From Thermus antranikianii DSM 12462 (GTDB taxonomy: Bacteria > Deinococcota > Deinococci > Deinococcales > Thermaceae), in contig NZ_AUIW01000004.1 of the NCBI RefSeq assembly GCF_000423905.1, positions 154,059 to 218,058 of the forward strand: DNA of 64,000 nt. Direction: 5' to 3'. The stretch's first letter is position 1. The number at the start of each line of letters is the position of its first letter. Made by a program: the position numbers and the translations under genes. Below are positions 7,189 through 16,012 of this stretch, piece after piece. Under the pieces are notes generated by a model, which was given only the letters and a program-made list of their open reading frames with translations, had not been told where the DNA came from and did not search any database.

Positions 7189-9870
7189 ATGAAGAAAAGG
7201 CTAGTCATGCTACTGGCGGGGCTTTTGACCGTGCTCTCCATGGGCTTCGGTCTAGCCCAGTTCTCCGACGTGCCCGCCGGGCACTGGGCCAAGGAGGCGG
7301 TGGAGGCCCTGGCGGCCAAGGGGATCCTCGTGGGCTTCCCCGATGGCACCTACCGGGGCAACGAGACCCTCACCCGCTACCAGGCGGCCCTCATCATCTA
7401 CCGCCTCCTGCAGCAGATCGAGGAGGAGCTGAAGGCCAAGGGTGAGTCCCCCACCATGCAGGCCATGTCCTCCGAGGACATCGAGGCCCTGAAGAACGCC
7501 GTGCAGGAGCTGGCCGCGGAGCTTGCTGCCTTGGGCGTGCGGGTCTCGGCCCTCGAGGACAGCGCCGCCACCAAGGAGGACATCGCCCGCCTCGAGGCCA
7601 TGATCCAGGAGCTCAAGGCCCAGCCTGCTCCTGAGCCCGGCATGGACGCCGCTGCGCTTCAGGACCTGGCCGACCGGGTGGAGGCGGCCTCCATCGCCGC
7701 CGACACTGCCCTGGCCCAGGCCCAGCAGCTGGCCGAGCAGCTGGATGCCTTGGCCCAGGATGTGGAAGGGGTGAAGGGCGACCTGGCTTCCCTCCAGACC
7801 CAGGTGGAGGCCAACGCCCAGGCCATCCAGGCCCTCAATGAGCTCGCCGTCCTCCTCAACCAGGATGTCCTCTCCCTGCAGGACCGGGTGACCGCCCTGG
7901 AGAAGGGCTTGGCTGACTTGCAGGGGATTGACTTTGAGCAGTTCGCCTCCAAGGAGGATGTGGCTGCGGTGCAGGAGTTCGCCGCCGCCCTCCGCTCCGA
8001 CTTGGTGGGGCTCTCCGAGAAGGTCTCCAAGCTCGAGGGCCAGGTGGCGGAGCTCTCCAAGGTGCAGTACACCATCTCGGGGAGCCTTACCGCCACCTAC
8101 GGGATGAAGACCCTTGCGGGCACCAACTTTGATATCGACCGTCTCTTCTCCACGCCTTTCAGCACGGGGGTCTTTGGGGCAAGTCAGGTGGCTTCTTCCG
8201 TTATCCTTGAGGACGTCGCTTCCGCCAACCTTTCCAGCGGCTCCCTGAGCCTCACCTTAGGGGTGAAGAACACCGCTCCTGCCGCCACTGGCGTTGCGGT
8301 TTCCGAGGCGAGCGCGGTGGTCCAGGTGCCCGTGGCCTTTGGTACATCCTTTAGCGCTGCGCCCACAGTCCGGGTCAACGCCGCCACCGTGCGGGGTAGC
8401 GTGGACGGCCAGGCCTTCTCCGTGGCCTACAGCCGCGCGGCCAGCAGCTTCAAGTTCAACGATTACCTCTTCGTCAACGACAGCGATCCCGCGGGCCGCG
8501 AGACCCGCCAGGGGGTGGTGGCCACCTTCACGGGGAGCAAGCTGCCTCTGACGCCTACGGTGACGGTAGTAGCTGGGGTGAGCGACACCGCTGACAACGG
8601 TGGTGGTGGCGGGAACCTCCAGGGCAACTACTTCGGCTTCCGCTTCGCCACCAAGCCCATTGCTGGCCTGGACCTGGCCCTGAGCTACGCGGCCAACAAC
8701 GTCAACCCCTCCCGCTCTGCCCTTGGCCTGGACGGCACCTTCAAGCTGGGCGATTTCTCTGTGAAGGGTCTCTTCGTTACCTCCAAGGTGACCAACATTG
8801 GTGGTTACTTCCGGGACTACTTTGACCCCGCTGTGGCTGACTGGGCCTACTACGTCCAAGCTGAGGCTAAGCTGGGGCCTTTGGGTCTCAAGGCAAACTA
8901 CCGGGCCATTGACCCCCAATACGCCAACGGCGTGGCGGGGATGTCTGGTAGCCACCTGGCCTACTATGGAGGCCTGGGAGGCTTCCAGTCACCGGCTCCC
9001 TACCCTGCTAATCAGGAAGGCTTGGGGGTTGAGCTTTCGGCCGACTTAGGGCCAATCAGCCTTGCTGCGAAGGGGGATAGCTCCACTACCTATCCCTACA
9101 CGGGTGGCCCAAGCAGCACTAGCCTTGGGGTTTCCGCTAATACCCGTCTCTTTGCTGGGTTTAGCCTTAAGGCCGCTTACGATACTTCCTACACTGGAAC
9201 TGGTTACTTTAGCCTTACCACTCAAACGGCCTCTACGGTTACCGCCACCCTGCAACACGATGGCGGAGCCAAGGACGCCCTGGTCAAGGACCTTAACCTG
9301 ACCTTCCAGGGTACTTACAACACCATTACCAACGTCTTTGGCCTCACCGCCCACGCCACCTACAAGCTGGGGCTTGGTCCCATCAGCCTGGACCGCATCC
9401 TTGCCCGCTATGCGGATCCCGACCTGAACGTTGCCAACGACCAGACCCTGAAGGGCGGCCTCCAGGCCTCCTTGGACCTTGGTGGCTTCCTGCCCTTCAA
9501 GCCCAAGCTCACGGGCGAGGTGGCGGCCCGGCAGACCGGGGGCGCGGGCGGCACGGAGGAGCTCAAGTGGGGCGTGGGTCTCTCCCTGGGCGAGTTCCTC
9601 TTCCCGGGCTCCAGCGCCGAGGTGCGCTACGCCCAGTACCGGGCAAGCAATGTGACCAGCGTGGCCGTAGGCGTGAATGACCATGCCTTTGCTGCGGACA
9701 AGGACCGGATTTACTCCGACCCTGGTGCTAACAGCGGTACCCTTGCCGGCTTCAACGTCACCTGGCGCTACTACGACTTCCGCGTGGACTACGGCGAGTA
9801 CCTGTTGGATCGGTCTGGCGGTCCGGACCACGCCCGTACCTTCCGCGTGACCTACACAGTGAACTTCTAG
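7189..9870 (+). CDS. slpA: S-layer / outer-membrane SlpA-type protein
   Basis: 893 residues. The major envelope protein of Thermus, which links the outer membrane to peptidoglycan-bound polymer. A signal peptide (about 1-23, ending GFGLAQ) is followed by one SLH domain ([20 protein letters not shown] to about residue 78). Residues about 85-300 form a long Ala/Leu/Glu/Gln coiled coil. From about 300 to the end there are alternating amphipathic strands typical of a beta-barrel, closing with aromatic Phe. The length is close to T. thermophilus SlpA (about 917). It is monocistronic: a consensus promoter and long leader precede it and a strong terminator follows. uvrB lies directly downstream, as in T. 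thermophilus. The second half has fewer optimal codons than the first, which suggests a faster-evolving barrel. Confidence 0.93.
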   Translation: MKKRLVMLLAGLLTVLSMGFGLAQFSDVPAGHWAKEAVEALAAKGILVGFPDGTYRGNETLTRYQAALIIYRLLQQIEEELKAKGESPTMQAMSSEDIEALKNAVQELAAELAALGVRVSALEDSAATKEDIARLEAMIQELKAQPAPEPGMDAAALQDLADRVEAASIAADTALAQAQQLAEQLDALAQDVEGVKGDLASLQTQVEANAQAIQALNELAVLLNQDVLSLQDRVTALEKGLADLQGIDFEQFASKEDVAAVQEFAAALRSDLVGLSEKVSKLEGQVAELSKVQYTISGSLTATYGMKTLAGTNFDIDRLFSTPFSTGVFGASQVASSVILEDVASANLSSGSLSLTLGVKNTAPAATGVAVSEASAVVQVPVAFGTSFSAAPTVRVNAATVRGSVDGQAFSVAYSRAASSFKFNDYLFVNDSDPAGRETRQGVVATFTGSKLPLTPTVTVVAGVSDTADNGGGGGNLQGNYFGFRFATKPIAGLDLALSYAANNVNPSRSALGLDGTFKLGDFSVKGLFVTSKVTNIGGYFRDYFDPAVADWAYYVQAEAKLGPLGLKANYRAIDPQYANGVAGMSGSHLAYYGGLGGFQSPAPYPANQEGLGVELSADLGPISLAAKGDSSTTYPYTGGPSSTSLGVSANTRLFAGFSLKAAYDTSYTGTGYFSLTTQTASTVTATLQHDGGAKDALVKDLNLTFQGTYNTITNVFGLTAHATYKLGLGPISLDRILARYADPDLNVANDQTLKGGLQASLDLGGFLPFKPKLTGEVAARQTGGAGGTEELKWGVGLSLGEFLFPGSSAEVRYAQYRASNVTSVAVGVNDHAFAADKDRIYSDPGANSGTLAGFNVTWRYYDFRVDYGEYLLDRSGGPDHARTFRVTYTVNF

Positions 9871-9886
9871 GCTCCCCAGGCTTAGG

Positions 9887-9918
9887 CCCCCGCCCTTCGG
9901 GGCGGGGGTTCTTTTTCC
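9887..9918 (+). terminator. Rho-independent terminator of slpA
   Basis: The stem CCCCCGCCC / GGGCGGGGG around a TTCG tetraloop is followed by TTCTTTTT. It lies 16 bases after the slpA stop and before the uvrB promoter. Confidence 0.95.
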
Positions 9919-9947
9919 CTCCCCAACCTCCCCCTAAACTGAGGGGG

Positions 9948-11948
9948 ATGACCTTCCGCTACCGGGGTCCCACCCCCAAGGGGGACCAGCCCCGGGCCAT
10001 CCAGGAGCTGGTGGAGGCCTTAAGGGATGGGGAGCGCTTCGTCACCCTCCTCGGGGCCACGGGGACGGGGAAGACGGTGACCATGGCCAAGGTGATCGAG
10101 GCCATGGGAAGGTCTGCTTTGGTGCTGGCTCCCAACAAGATCCTGGCGGCTCAGCTCGCCGCGGAGTTCCGGGAGCTTTTCCCGGAAAACGCCGTGGAGT
10201 ACTTCATCAGCTACTACGACTACTACCAGCCCGAGGCCTACGTGCCGGGGAAGGACCTCTACATCGAGAAGGACGCCAGCATCAACCCCGAGATCGAGCG
10301 CCTGAGGCACTCCACCACCCGTAGCCTCCTCACCCGCAGGGACGTGGTGGTGGTGGCCTCGGTCTCCGCCATCTACGGCCTCGGGGACCCCCGGGAGTAT
10401 AGGGAGCGGAACCTGGTGGTGGAGCGGGGGGCGGTCTACCCCCGGGAAGCCCTCTTGGAGAGGCTCTTGGAACTTGGGTACCAGCGGAACGACATCGACC
10501 TCGCCCCGGGCCGGTTCCGGGCCAGGGGAGAGGTGCTGGAGATCTTCCCCGCTTACGAAACCGAGCCCCTCCGGGTGGAGCTCTTCGGGGACGAGGTGGA
10601 AAGGATCCTCCAGGTGCACCCCGTCACCGGGGAGAGGCTTAGGGAGCTTCCCGGCTTCGTGCTCTTCCCCGCCACCCACTACCTTTCCCCCGAGGGGCTG
10701 GAGGGGATCCTGAAGGAGATCGAGAAGGAGCTATGGGAAAGGGTCCGCTACTTTGAGGAAAGGGGGGAGGTCCTCTACGCCCAGCGCCTTAAGGAGCGCA
10801 CCCTTTACGACCTGGAGATGCTCCGGGTCATGGGCACCTGCCCGGGGGTGGAGAACTACGCCCGCTACTTCACCGGCAAGGCCCCGGGGGAGCCCCCCTA
10901 CACCCTTCTCGACTACTTCCCCGAGGACTTCCTGGTCTTCCTGGACGAGTCCCACGTGACCGTGCCCCAGCTTCAGGGGATGTACCGGGGGGACTATGTG
11001 CGCAAGAAGACCCTGGTGGACTATGGCTTCCGCCTCCCCAGCGCCCTGGACAACCGCCCCCTTCGCTTTGAGGAGTTTTTGGAGAGGGTGTCCCAGGTGG
11101 TCTTCGTTTCCGCCACCCCGGGGCCCTTTGAGCTTCAGCACTCGGGGCGCATCGTGGAGCAGATCATCCGTCCCACGGGGCTTCTGGATCCCCTGGTGGT
11201 GGTGAAGCCCACGGAGAACCAGATCCTGGACCTCATGGAGGGGATCCGGGAGCGGGCGAAGAGGGGGGAAAGGACCCTGGTCACCGTCTTAACCGTGCGC
11301 ATGGCGGAGGAGCTTACCGCCTTCTTGCAGGAGCACGGGATACGGGCCCGCTACATGCACCACGAGCTGGATGCCTTTGAGCGCCAGGCCCTGATCCGGG
11401 ACCTGCGCCTCGGGCACTTTGACGCTTTGGTGGGGATCAACCTCCTGAGGGAGGGCTTGGACATCCCCGAGGTTTCCCTGGTGGCCATCCTGGATGCCGA
11501 CAAGGCGGGCTTCCTGAGGAGCGAGCGAAGCCTTATCCAGACCATTGGCCGGGCGGCGAGGAACGCCAAGGGGGAGGTGTGGCTTTACGCCGATACCCTC
11601 TCCGAGGCCATGGAGAGGGCCATCCGGGAGACCAACCGGAGAAGGGCCCTCCAGGAGGCCTACAACCGGGAGCACGGCATCGTCCCGGAGACCGTGCGCA
11701 AGGAGGTTAGGGCCATCATCCGCCCCGAGGAGTACGGGGAGAAGGCTCCTGTGGAAGCCTGGGAGGGGGAGGACCTGAAGGAGCGGATCGCCGAGCTGGA
11801 GCTAGCCATGTGGCAGGCGGCGGAGGCTTTGGACTTTGAGCGGGCGGCGCGGCTACGGGATGAGCTACGGGCCCTCGAGGCCCGCCTGCAAGGCCTCACG
11901 CCCCCGGAAGCCCTGCCGGGAAGCCGGAAGCGGCGCAGGCGGCGCTAG
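9948..11948 (+). CDS. uvrB: Excinuclease ABC subunit B
   Basis: 666 residues. Helicase-like damage-verification subunit of nucleotide excision repair; it is loaded by UvrA and recruits UvrC. The Walker A motif GATGTGKT is near residue 36, the DNA-opening beta-hairpin region ([12 protein letters not shown]) near 92, DESH near 330, helicase motifs such as [11 protein letters not shown] and QTIGRAARN at about 495-540, and a C-terminal UVR motif at about 610-645 that contacts UvrC. TAAACT at 9935-9940 stands seven bases before the ATG, so the message is probably leaderless and independent of slpA. The 3' end overlaps the convergent E3-binding-domain gene by four bases. Confidence 0.97.
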   Translation: MTFRYRGPTPKGDQPRAIQELVEALRDGERFVTLLGATGTGKTVTMAKVIEAMGRSALVLAPNKILAAQLAAEFRELFPENAVEYFISYYDYYQPEAYVPGKDLYIEKDASINPEIERLRHSTTRSLLTRRDVVVVASVSAIYGLGDPREYRERNLVVERGAVYPREALLERLLELGYQRNDIDLAPGRFRARGEVLEIFPAYETEPLRVELFGDEVERILQVHPVTGERLRELPGFVLFPATHYLSPEGLEGILKEIEKELWERVRYFEERGEVLYAQRLKERTLYDLEMLRVMGTCPGVENYARYFTGKAPGEPPYTLLDYFPEDFLVFLDESHVTVPQLQGMYRGDYVRKKTLVDYGFRLPSALDNRPLRFEEFLERVSQVVFVSATPGPFELQHSGRIVEQIIRPTGLLDPLVVVKPTENQILDLMEGIRERAKRGERTLVTVLTVRMAEELTAFLQEHGIRARYMHHELDAFERQALIRDLRLGHFDALVGINLLREGLDIPEVSLVAILDADKAGFLRSERSLIQTIGRAARNAKGEVWLYADTLSEAMERAIRETNRRRALQEAYNREHGIVPETVRKEVRAIIRPEEYGEKAPVEAWEGEDLKERIAELELAMWQAAEALDFERAARLRDELRALEARLQGLTPPEALPGSRKRRRRR

Positions 11949-13060
11949 GCCAAAAGCAGCACGGGGTTTTCCAGGTAAAGGGCCACCCGTTCTAGGAGCT
12001 TTCGGGCGATGGGGGCCTCGAGGCCCGAGGCGGCAAGCACCCCCTCCTGGGAGAGGAAAAGGCTCGGGCGGCCGGAGTGCACCTCCTCCTCCCCCGCAAA
12101 GCAGAGAAGTCCCTCCCCTTCCTCCCCCTCCTGCTGGCGGAAGAGGGCGAGGAAGCCATCCATGGGCCTTACGCCCCGCACCGCCTCCCCCGCCACCTGG
12201 CCCAGGAGGGGCCTTAGGGGAAGCTCCAGCTCCGCCAGGGCCTTCTCCGCCGCCTTGAGCAGGAAGGGAAGGGGGTTATGGGGCACCCCGTGGGCCTGGT
12301 GGAAGGCTTCCAGGGCTGCCTCCAGCCTCCCGGGGTCAAACCTCAGGCGCTGCACCCGCAAGAGGAAGGGAGCAGGAGCCGGGGCGGCGGTGAGGCCCGG
12401 GGCCGGGCTGGGCGGAGGGATGGGGGCGGCCAGGGGCGGGGGTTCCGGGGCAGGGAGCGCTTCCTCCAGGGCCTCTAGGGGTTCCGGGGTAGGGGCCTCC
12501 TGGGTTTCGCCGAGGAGGAGGTCTTCCTCCAGCTCCAGCTCCTCCGGTTCGGGGGAAAGCGCCTCCTCCTCGGCGGGAAGAAGGAGCTCCTCAAGCTCCT
12601 CCTCCACGGGCTCGGGGAGGAGGGTTTCCTCTTCCTCCAGCCCGGAGAGGGAAGGGGCTTGGTCTTCCCGGGCGGGTTCCCCGGCCAGGAGGAGGTCCTC
12701 CTCCAGGTCGAGGTCCAGGTCCTCCAGGAGGGCGGGCTCGAGGTCCAGCTCCTCTTCCGCCACCTCCTCCACCGCCAGGGTGGGGGCCTTGGGGGGTTCG
12801 GGGAGAACGTCTTCCAGATCCACGCCCTCCCGGCTCAGGACCTCTTGTACCCGCTTCAGTTCCTCTTCCGGGGGAAGGGGCGGGGCTTCCTCGGGCATGG
12901 GGGGCAGGTCCACCTCCCCGGCCATCACCTTGGCCAGGAAGGCAAGGATGTCCCGCTCCACGATGGTGCCATCGGGGCCGGTGCCCTGGAGCCTGCGCCA
13001 GTCTATGCCGTTTTCCTCGGCAAGACGCCGGGCCAAGGGCGTGATCTTGGGTTCGGCCAT
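11945..13060 (-). CDS. E3-binding-domain protein with degenerate E2 catalytic domain
   Basis: 371 residues. Residues 4-42 match the peripheral subunit-binding domain of 2-oxoacid dehydrogenase E2 chains ([19 protein letters not shown], then [13 protein letters not shown]). Residues about 60-205 are a very acidic low-complexity spacer of Glu, Leu, Pro and Ala. Residues about 235-371 resemble the E2 acyltransferase core in size and in its final helix ([16 protein letters not shown]), but the catalytic HxxxDG motif is absent; QEGVLAASG stands where it should be. There is no lipoyl domain. It is therefore unlikely to be a working E2; it may bind E3 or act as a structural adaptor. No E1 or E3 genes lie nearby. 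Its promoter TATCAT shares bases with that of the divergent aminopeptidase. Confidence 0.75.
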   Translation of the reverse strand: MAEPKITPLARRLAEENGIDWRRLQGTGPDGTIVERDILAFLAKVMAGEVDLPPMPEEAPPLPPEEELKRVQEVLSREGVDLEDVLPEPPKAPTLAVEEVAEEELDLEPALLEDLDLDLEEDLLLAGEPAREDQAPSLSGLEEEETLLPEPVEEELEELLLPAEEEALSPEPEELELEEDLLLGETQEAPTPEPLEALEEALPAPEPPPLAAPIPPPSPAPGLTAAPAPAPFLLRVQRLRFDPGRLEAALEAFHQAHGVPHNPLPFLLKAAEKALAELELPLRPLLGQVAGEAVRGVRPMDGFLALFRQQEGEEGEGLLCFAGEEEVHSGRPSLFLSQEGVLAASGLEAPIARKLLERVALYLENPVLLLA

Positions 13061-13068
13061 CTTGGCCC

Positions 13069-13075
13069 TATGATA
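13069..13075. promoter_or_regulatory. Shared -10 of two divergent genes (TATGATA)
   Basis: TATGAT (13069-13074) lies six bases before the GTG at 13081. The overlapping TATCAT on the minus strand lies nine bases before the ATG at 13060. Only 20 bases separate the two start codons, so both genes must use this site or nearly this site. Confidence 0.65.
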
Positions 13076-13080
13076 ACAAA

Positions 13081-14169
13081 GTGGAAGCCGCTTTCGCTCA
13101 ACTCCTGGTGGAGTACTGCCTCGAGGCCCAGGAAGGGGAGACCATTTTGGTGGAGGCGGAGGCCCCGGCTTTGCCCCTCCTGCCCCATTTGAAAAGGGCC
13201 TTCCTGAAACGGGGGGCCTACCCCCTTTTCCGCATTGGCTACCCCGGGGAGGGGCGGGACTTCCTCCTCCACGGGAGGGCTTGGCTGGAGAGGATACCGG
13301 AGGTGGAGCGCGCTCTTTATGAGAAGGCGGACAAGTTCCTGCGCGTCCTTTCCGCGGAAAACCCCCTGGAGGGAGCCTCCCTGGACCCCGGCCTTTCCCT
13401 AAAGCACCAGCGGGCCTGGCGGCCTCTGGCCGAGCTCCGCCTGAACAAGCGCTGGACCCTCACCCTCTACCCCACGGTGGGGTACGCGGTGGGGGCGGGG
13501 ATGGGGACGGAGGAGTTCCGGGAGTACCTTAAGGGGGCGTTATTCCTGGACCGGGAGGATCCGGTGGGCGCCTGGCGGGCCCTTTCCCGCTTCCAGGAGG
13601 CCTTGATCGGGAGGCTTTCCCAGGGCAGGGAGCTTCGCATCCAGGCCCCGGGCACGGACCTCAGGCTTTCCGTGGCGGGGAGGAGGTGGATCAACTCCGA
13701 CGGCCGGCGCAACATGCCCTCGGGGGAGGTGTTCACCGGGCCCCTCGAGGATTCCGCCGAGGGGGAGGTGTGCTTCAACCTTCCCGCCTTCGTGGGGGGC
13801 AGGCGGGTGGAGGGGGTTTACCTGCGCTTTAAAGGGGGCGAGGTGGTGGAGGCCCGAGCGGAGGTGGGGGAGGAGTACCTGCTTGCGGCCCTGGCCACGG
13901 ATGAGGGGGCCAGGCGGCTTGGCGAGGTGGGGATCGGCACCAACTTTGGCCTCACCCGGCCCACCGGCCTCATCCTCCTGGACGAGAAGATGGGGGGCAC
14001 CGTGCACCTGGCCCTGGGCCGGAGCTACCCGGAAACCGGTGGGAAGAACCCAAGCGCCCTACACTGGGACCTGGTGCTTTCCCTAAGGGAGGGAAGCCTT
14101 CTCGTGGACGGCGAACCCCTGGTGGAGCGAGGGCGCTTCGTGGGCCTCCCTGAACCCTATCCCTTCTAG
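13081..14169 (+). CDS. M29-family aminopeptidase
   Basis: 362 residues from GTG. A metal-dependent aminopeptidase of the thermophilic M29 family (aminopeptidase T / PepS). The family metal-site blocks are visible in order: NMPSGEVFTGP near residue 213, GEVGIGTNFGL near 279, LDEKMGGTVHLALGRSYP near 299 and SALHWDLV near 328, supplying the Glu, Glu, His, Tyr, His and Asp ligands. It is shorter than the classical Thermus aminopeptidase T (about 408 residues), so it is probably a paralogue. It is likely leaderless (TATGAT-AACAAA-GTG). Its 3' end overlaps the convergent ABC permease gene by four bases. Confidence 0.9.
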   Translation: MEAAFAQLLVEYCLEAQEGETILVEAEAPALPLLPHLKRAFLKRGAYPLFRIGYPGEGRDFLLHGRAWLERIPEVERALYEKADKFLRVLSAENPLEGASLDPGLSLKHQRAWRPLAELRLNKRWTLTLYPTVGYAVGAGMGTEEFREYLKGALFLDREDPVGAWRALSRFQEALIGRLSQGRELRIQAPGTDLRLSVAGRRWINSDGRRNMPSGEVFTGPLEDSAEGEVCFNLPAFVGGRRVEGVYLRFKGGEVVEARAEVGEEYLLAALATDEGARRLGEVGIGTNFGLTRPTGLILLDEKMGGTVHLALGRSYPETGGKNPSALHWDLVLSLREGSLLVDGEPLVERGRFVGLPEPYPF

Positions 14170-14936
14170 AGGTCCTTGCGTTCAAAAACCAAAGCCGCCA
14201 GGAAGGCGAAGCCCAGGGTGTAGATGAGGAGGAGAGGCAGGCCGAGCCCCGCTGCGTTGGGCCTTAAGTGGAGGTCCAGGTAGGTGGTGAGGAGGAAGGG
14301 GGTAAGGGCGGGAAAGGCCACCAGGAGGCGCATGAGAAGCAGGGTGGCCACCGCCGCCAGGGCGCTTGCCGTGGTGGAGAGGAAGACCGTGGCGTAGAAG
14401 AGGGCCAAGGCGGCGAGGGGTAAGAGGACGATCCCCGCCAGGAGGTGGGCGGAAAGGAGCTGGCCAAGGGCCTCTTGGGCGCTCAGAAAACCTACCCCGG
14501 CGAACCCTCCTGCCCCAAGCCCCGTGTCCCCGTAGAACCCTCCTAGCCCGTGGGGCAGGCCTGCCAGGAGGCTTCCCAGGAAGCTCGCCCCCAAAAGGAC
14601 AAAGGGATAGAGGAGGGCAGAGAGGAGCTTGGCCAGGACGAGCCGGGTCCGGGAAAGGGGGTGGAGGAGGAGGCTTTTCAAGGTGCCTTGGGCCACCTCG
14701 CTTCCCAGGGACTCGCTGGCCGCCATCACCACCAAGAAGGGAAAGAGGAACTCCATCCCCGCCATCAGGCTAAGGGAAACCACCTGCCAGCCCGAGGCCA
14801 GGACCAGGCCGTACACTTCCTTAAGCCCTGGGGCCAAGGCCCACAGGAAGGGAAGAAGGAAGGCGGCCAGAAGCCCAAGCTGCACCGAGCGCAGGCGGAA
14901 GAGCTTGTAGAGCTCAAAGACCAGAAGCCTAAGCAT
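14166..14936 (-). CDS. ABC-2 type transporter permease
   Basis: 256 residues with six hydrophobic segments, starting with a short cytoplasmic N-terminus (MLRLLVFELYKLFRLRSVQL) typical of ABC-2 membrane subunits. The block ESLGSEVAQGTLKSLLLHPLSR after the second helix is the conserved coupling segment of this family. It overlaps the end of the preceding ATPase gene by eight bases, so the two form one exporter. The substrate is unknown; relatives export antibiotics, lipids or small peptides, and this pair gives no further clue. Confidence 0.88.
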   Translation of the reverse strand: MLRLLVFELYKLFRLRSVQLGLLAAFLLPFLWALAPGLKEVYGLVLASGWQVVSLSLMAGMEFLFPFLVVMAASESLGSEVAQGTLKSLLLHPLSRTRLVLAKLLSALLYPFVLLGASFLGSLLAGLPHGLGGFYGDTGLGAGGFAGVGFLSAQEALGQLLSAHLLAGIVLLPLAALALFYATVFLSTTASALAAVATLLLMRLLVAFPALTPFLLTTYLDLHLRPNAAGLGLPLLLIYTLGFAFLAALVFERKDL

Positions 14937-15807
14937 GTTTCACCCTCTCCTGGTAGTAGAGCTTCAGGTCGAAACCTTGGGGATGGAAGGCCTTCACCCG
15001 GTACCCTTCCCTGAGAAGGGCTCCTAAGGCCGCCTCCGCCTCGCCCTCAAAGAGGATGGCCTGCCCTTGGATCCGGGCCGAGGCCACCTGGGGCAGGGTC
15101 TTGAGGAGGGCCAGGGCGCCTTCCAGGGGCTCGGCCTCGAGGCGGTAGGCCTTCCGCCCCTCGAGGACCACCTCGTCCAGAAGCCTCCCCCCTCCCAGGA
15201 TCCCCACCTTGTGGGCGTACTGGCTCACCTCCTCGAGGTGGTGGGTGGAAAGGAGCACAGCCACTCCCTCCCGGGCCATCTCCTGCAAGAGGCTATGGAC
15301 CAGCTCCACCCCCTCGGGGTCCAGGCCGCTGGTGGGTTCGTCCAGGACCAGGACCCTGGGCCGGTGCAGGATGGCTGCCGCCAGGCCCAGGCGCTGGCGT
15401 TGCCCCAGGGAGTAGCTTCCCACCTTCTGGTCGGCCACGGCGAGGAGCCTCAAGCGAGCCAGCACCTCCGTGATTCGGCCTTCCTCCGTCACCCCGGCCA
15501 GGTAGGCCCGCATCCTGAGGTTCTCCCGGCCCGTGAGGTAGGGATAGAAGGCGGCCGGAGCCTCCACCACCGCCCCCAGGTGGCGCCGGGCTTGGGGGTT
15601 TTGGTGCACGTCCTCCCCCAGGAGGAGGGCCCTTCCCTCGCTGGGAAAGGCCAGGCCGGTAACCAGGCGGATAAGGGTGGTCTTCCCCGAGCCGTTGGGT
15701 CCTGCCAGGGCGTAGACCTCCCCGGGACGCACGGAGAGGTTTATCTTCTCCAGGATGGGCTTGCGCCCGTAGCGCTTGCCCAAGCCCTCTAGCCTTAGGG
15801 CTTCCAT
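14929..15807 (-). CDS. ABC transporter ATP-binding protein
   Basis: 292 residues starting MEALRLEGLGKRYG. The Walker A GPNGSGKT, signature SYSLGQRQRL, Walker B VLVLDEPTSGLDPEG and switch STHHLEEV are all intact. The C-terminal 80 residues match the extension seen in CcmA/DrrA-like exporter ATPases. The frame is open for six codons upstream (TTG at 15825), but TAGTAT at 15820-15815 lies exactly seven bases before the ATG at 15807, so a leaderless start there is more likely. It works with the overlapping permease. It diverges from the SRP RNA gene and shares its -10 box with it. Confidence 0.92.
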   Translation of the reverse strand: MEALRLEGLGKRYGRKPILEKINLSVRPGEVYALAGPNGSGKTTLIRLVTGLAFPSEGRALLLGEDVHQNPQARRHLGAVVEAPAAFYPYLTGRENLRMRAYLAGVTEEGRITEVLARLRLLAVADQKVGSYSLGQRQRLGLAAAILHRPRVLVLDEPTSGLDPEGVELVHSLLQEMAREGVAVLLSTHHLEEVSQYAHKVGILGGGRLLDEVVLEGRKAYRLEAEPLEGALALLKTLPQVASARIQGQAILFEGEAEAALGALLREGYRVKAFHPQGFDLKLYYQERVKHA

Positions 15808-15813
15808 GGGTGC

Positions 15814-15820
15814 TATACTA
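15814..15820. promoter_or_regulatory. Shared -10 of SRP RNA and ABC transporter (TATACTA)
   Basis: On the plus strand TATACT (15814-15819) ends six bases before the first base of the SRP RNA stem. On the minus strand TAGTAT (15820-15815) ends seven bases before the ABC ATPase ATG. The two predicted transcription starts are 19 bases apart. Confidence 0.7.
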
Positions 15821-15825
15821 CCCAA

Positions 15826-15925
15826 GCCCCCGGTCCAGCGCGACGGTCCGGGCGTGAACCGGGTCAGGTCCGGAAGGAAGCAGCCCTAAGCGCCACGGGT
15901 CGGGTGCCGCTGGGGCGCCGGGGGC
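15826..15925 (+). ncRNA. ffs: Signal recognition particle RNA (4.5S type)
   Basis: Exactly 100 bases. The terminal stem GCCCCCGG (15826-15833) pairs with CCGGGGGC (15918-15925). The apical domain carries the universally conserved Ffh-binding core GGTCAGGTCCGGAAGGAAGC. It forms the SRP with Ffh and targets nascent membrane proteins. The 5' end lies six bases after a TATACT box. There is no T-run after the stem, so termination or 3' processing is by another means. Confidence 0.96.
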
Positions 15926-15927
15926 AG

Positions 15928-15948
15928 TTATCCACAAGGTTATCCACA
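15928..15948 (+). promoter_or_regulatory. Two perfect DnaA boxes
   Basis: TTATCCACA occurs at 15928-15936 and again at 15940-15948, same orientation, 12 bases start to start. Both match the bacterial DnaA box consensus exactly. They begin two bases after the SRP RNA stem and lie 65 bases past the 3' end of the CoA-transferase gene. No dnaA, dnaN or other origin marker is near, and I see no cluster of further boxes or AT-rich unwinding element. Confidence 0.75.
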
Positions 15949-16012
15949 GGCCAAAAGGACCCATGGATAGCGGATCCAGAGGCGAAAAGGGCCTTGGGAA
16001 CGAGGGTTTTGC

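Noticed and set aside
15926..16012. A replication origin at the DnaA boxes
   Set aside because: Only two boxes, no AT-rich element, and no dnaA, dnaN, parA or gid genes nearby.
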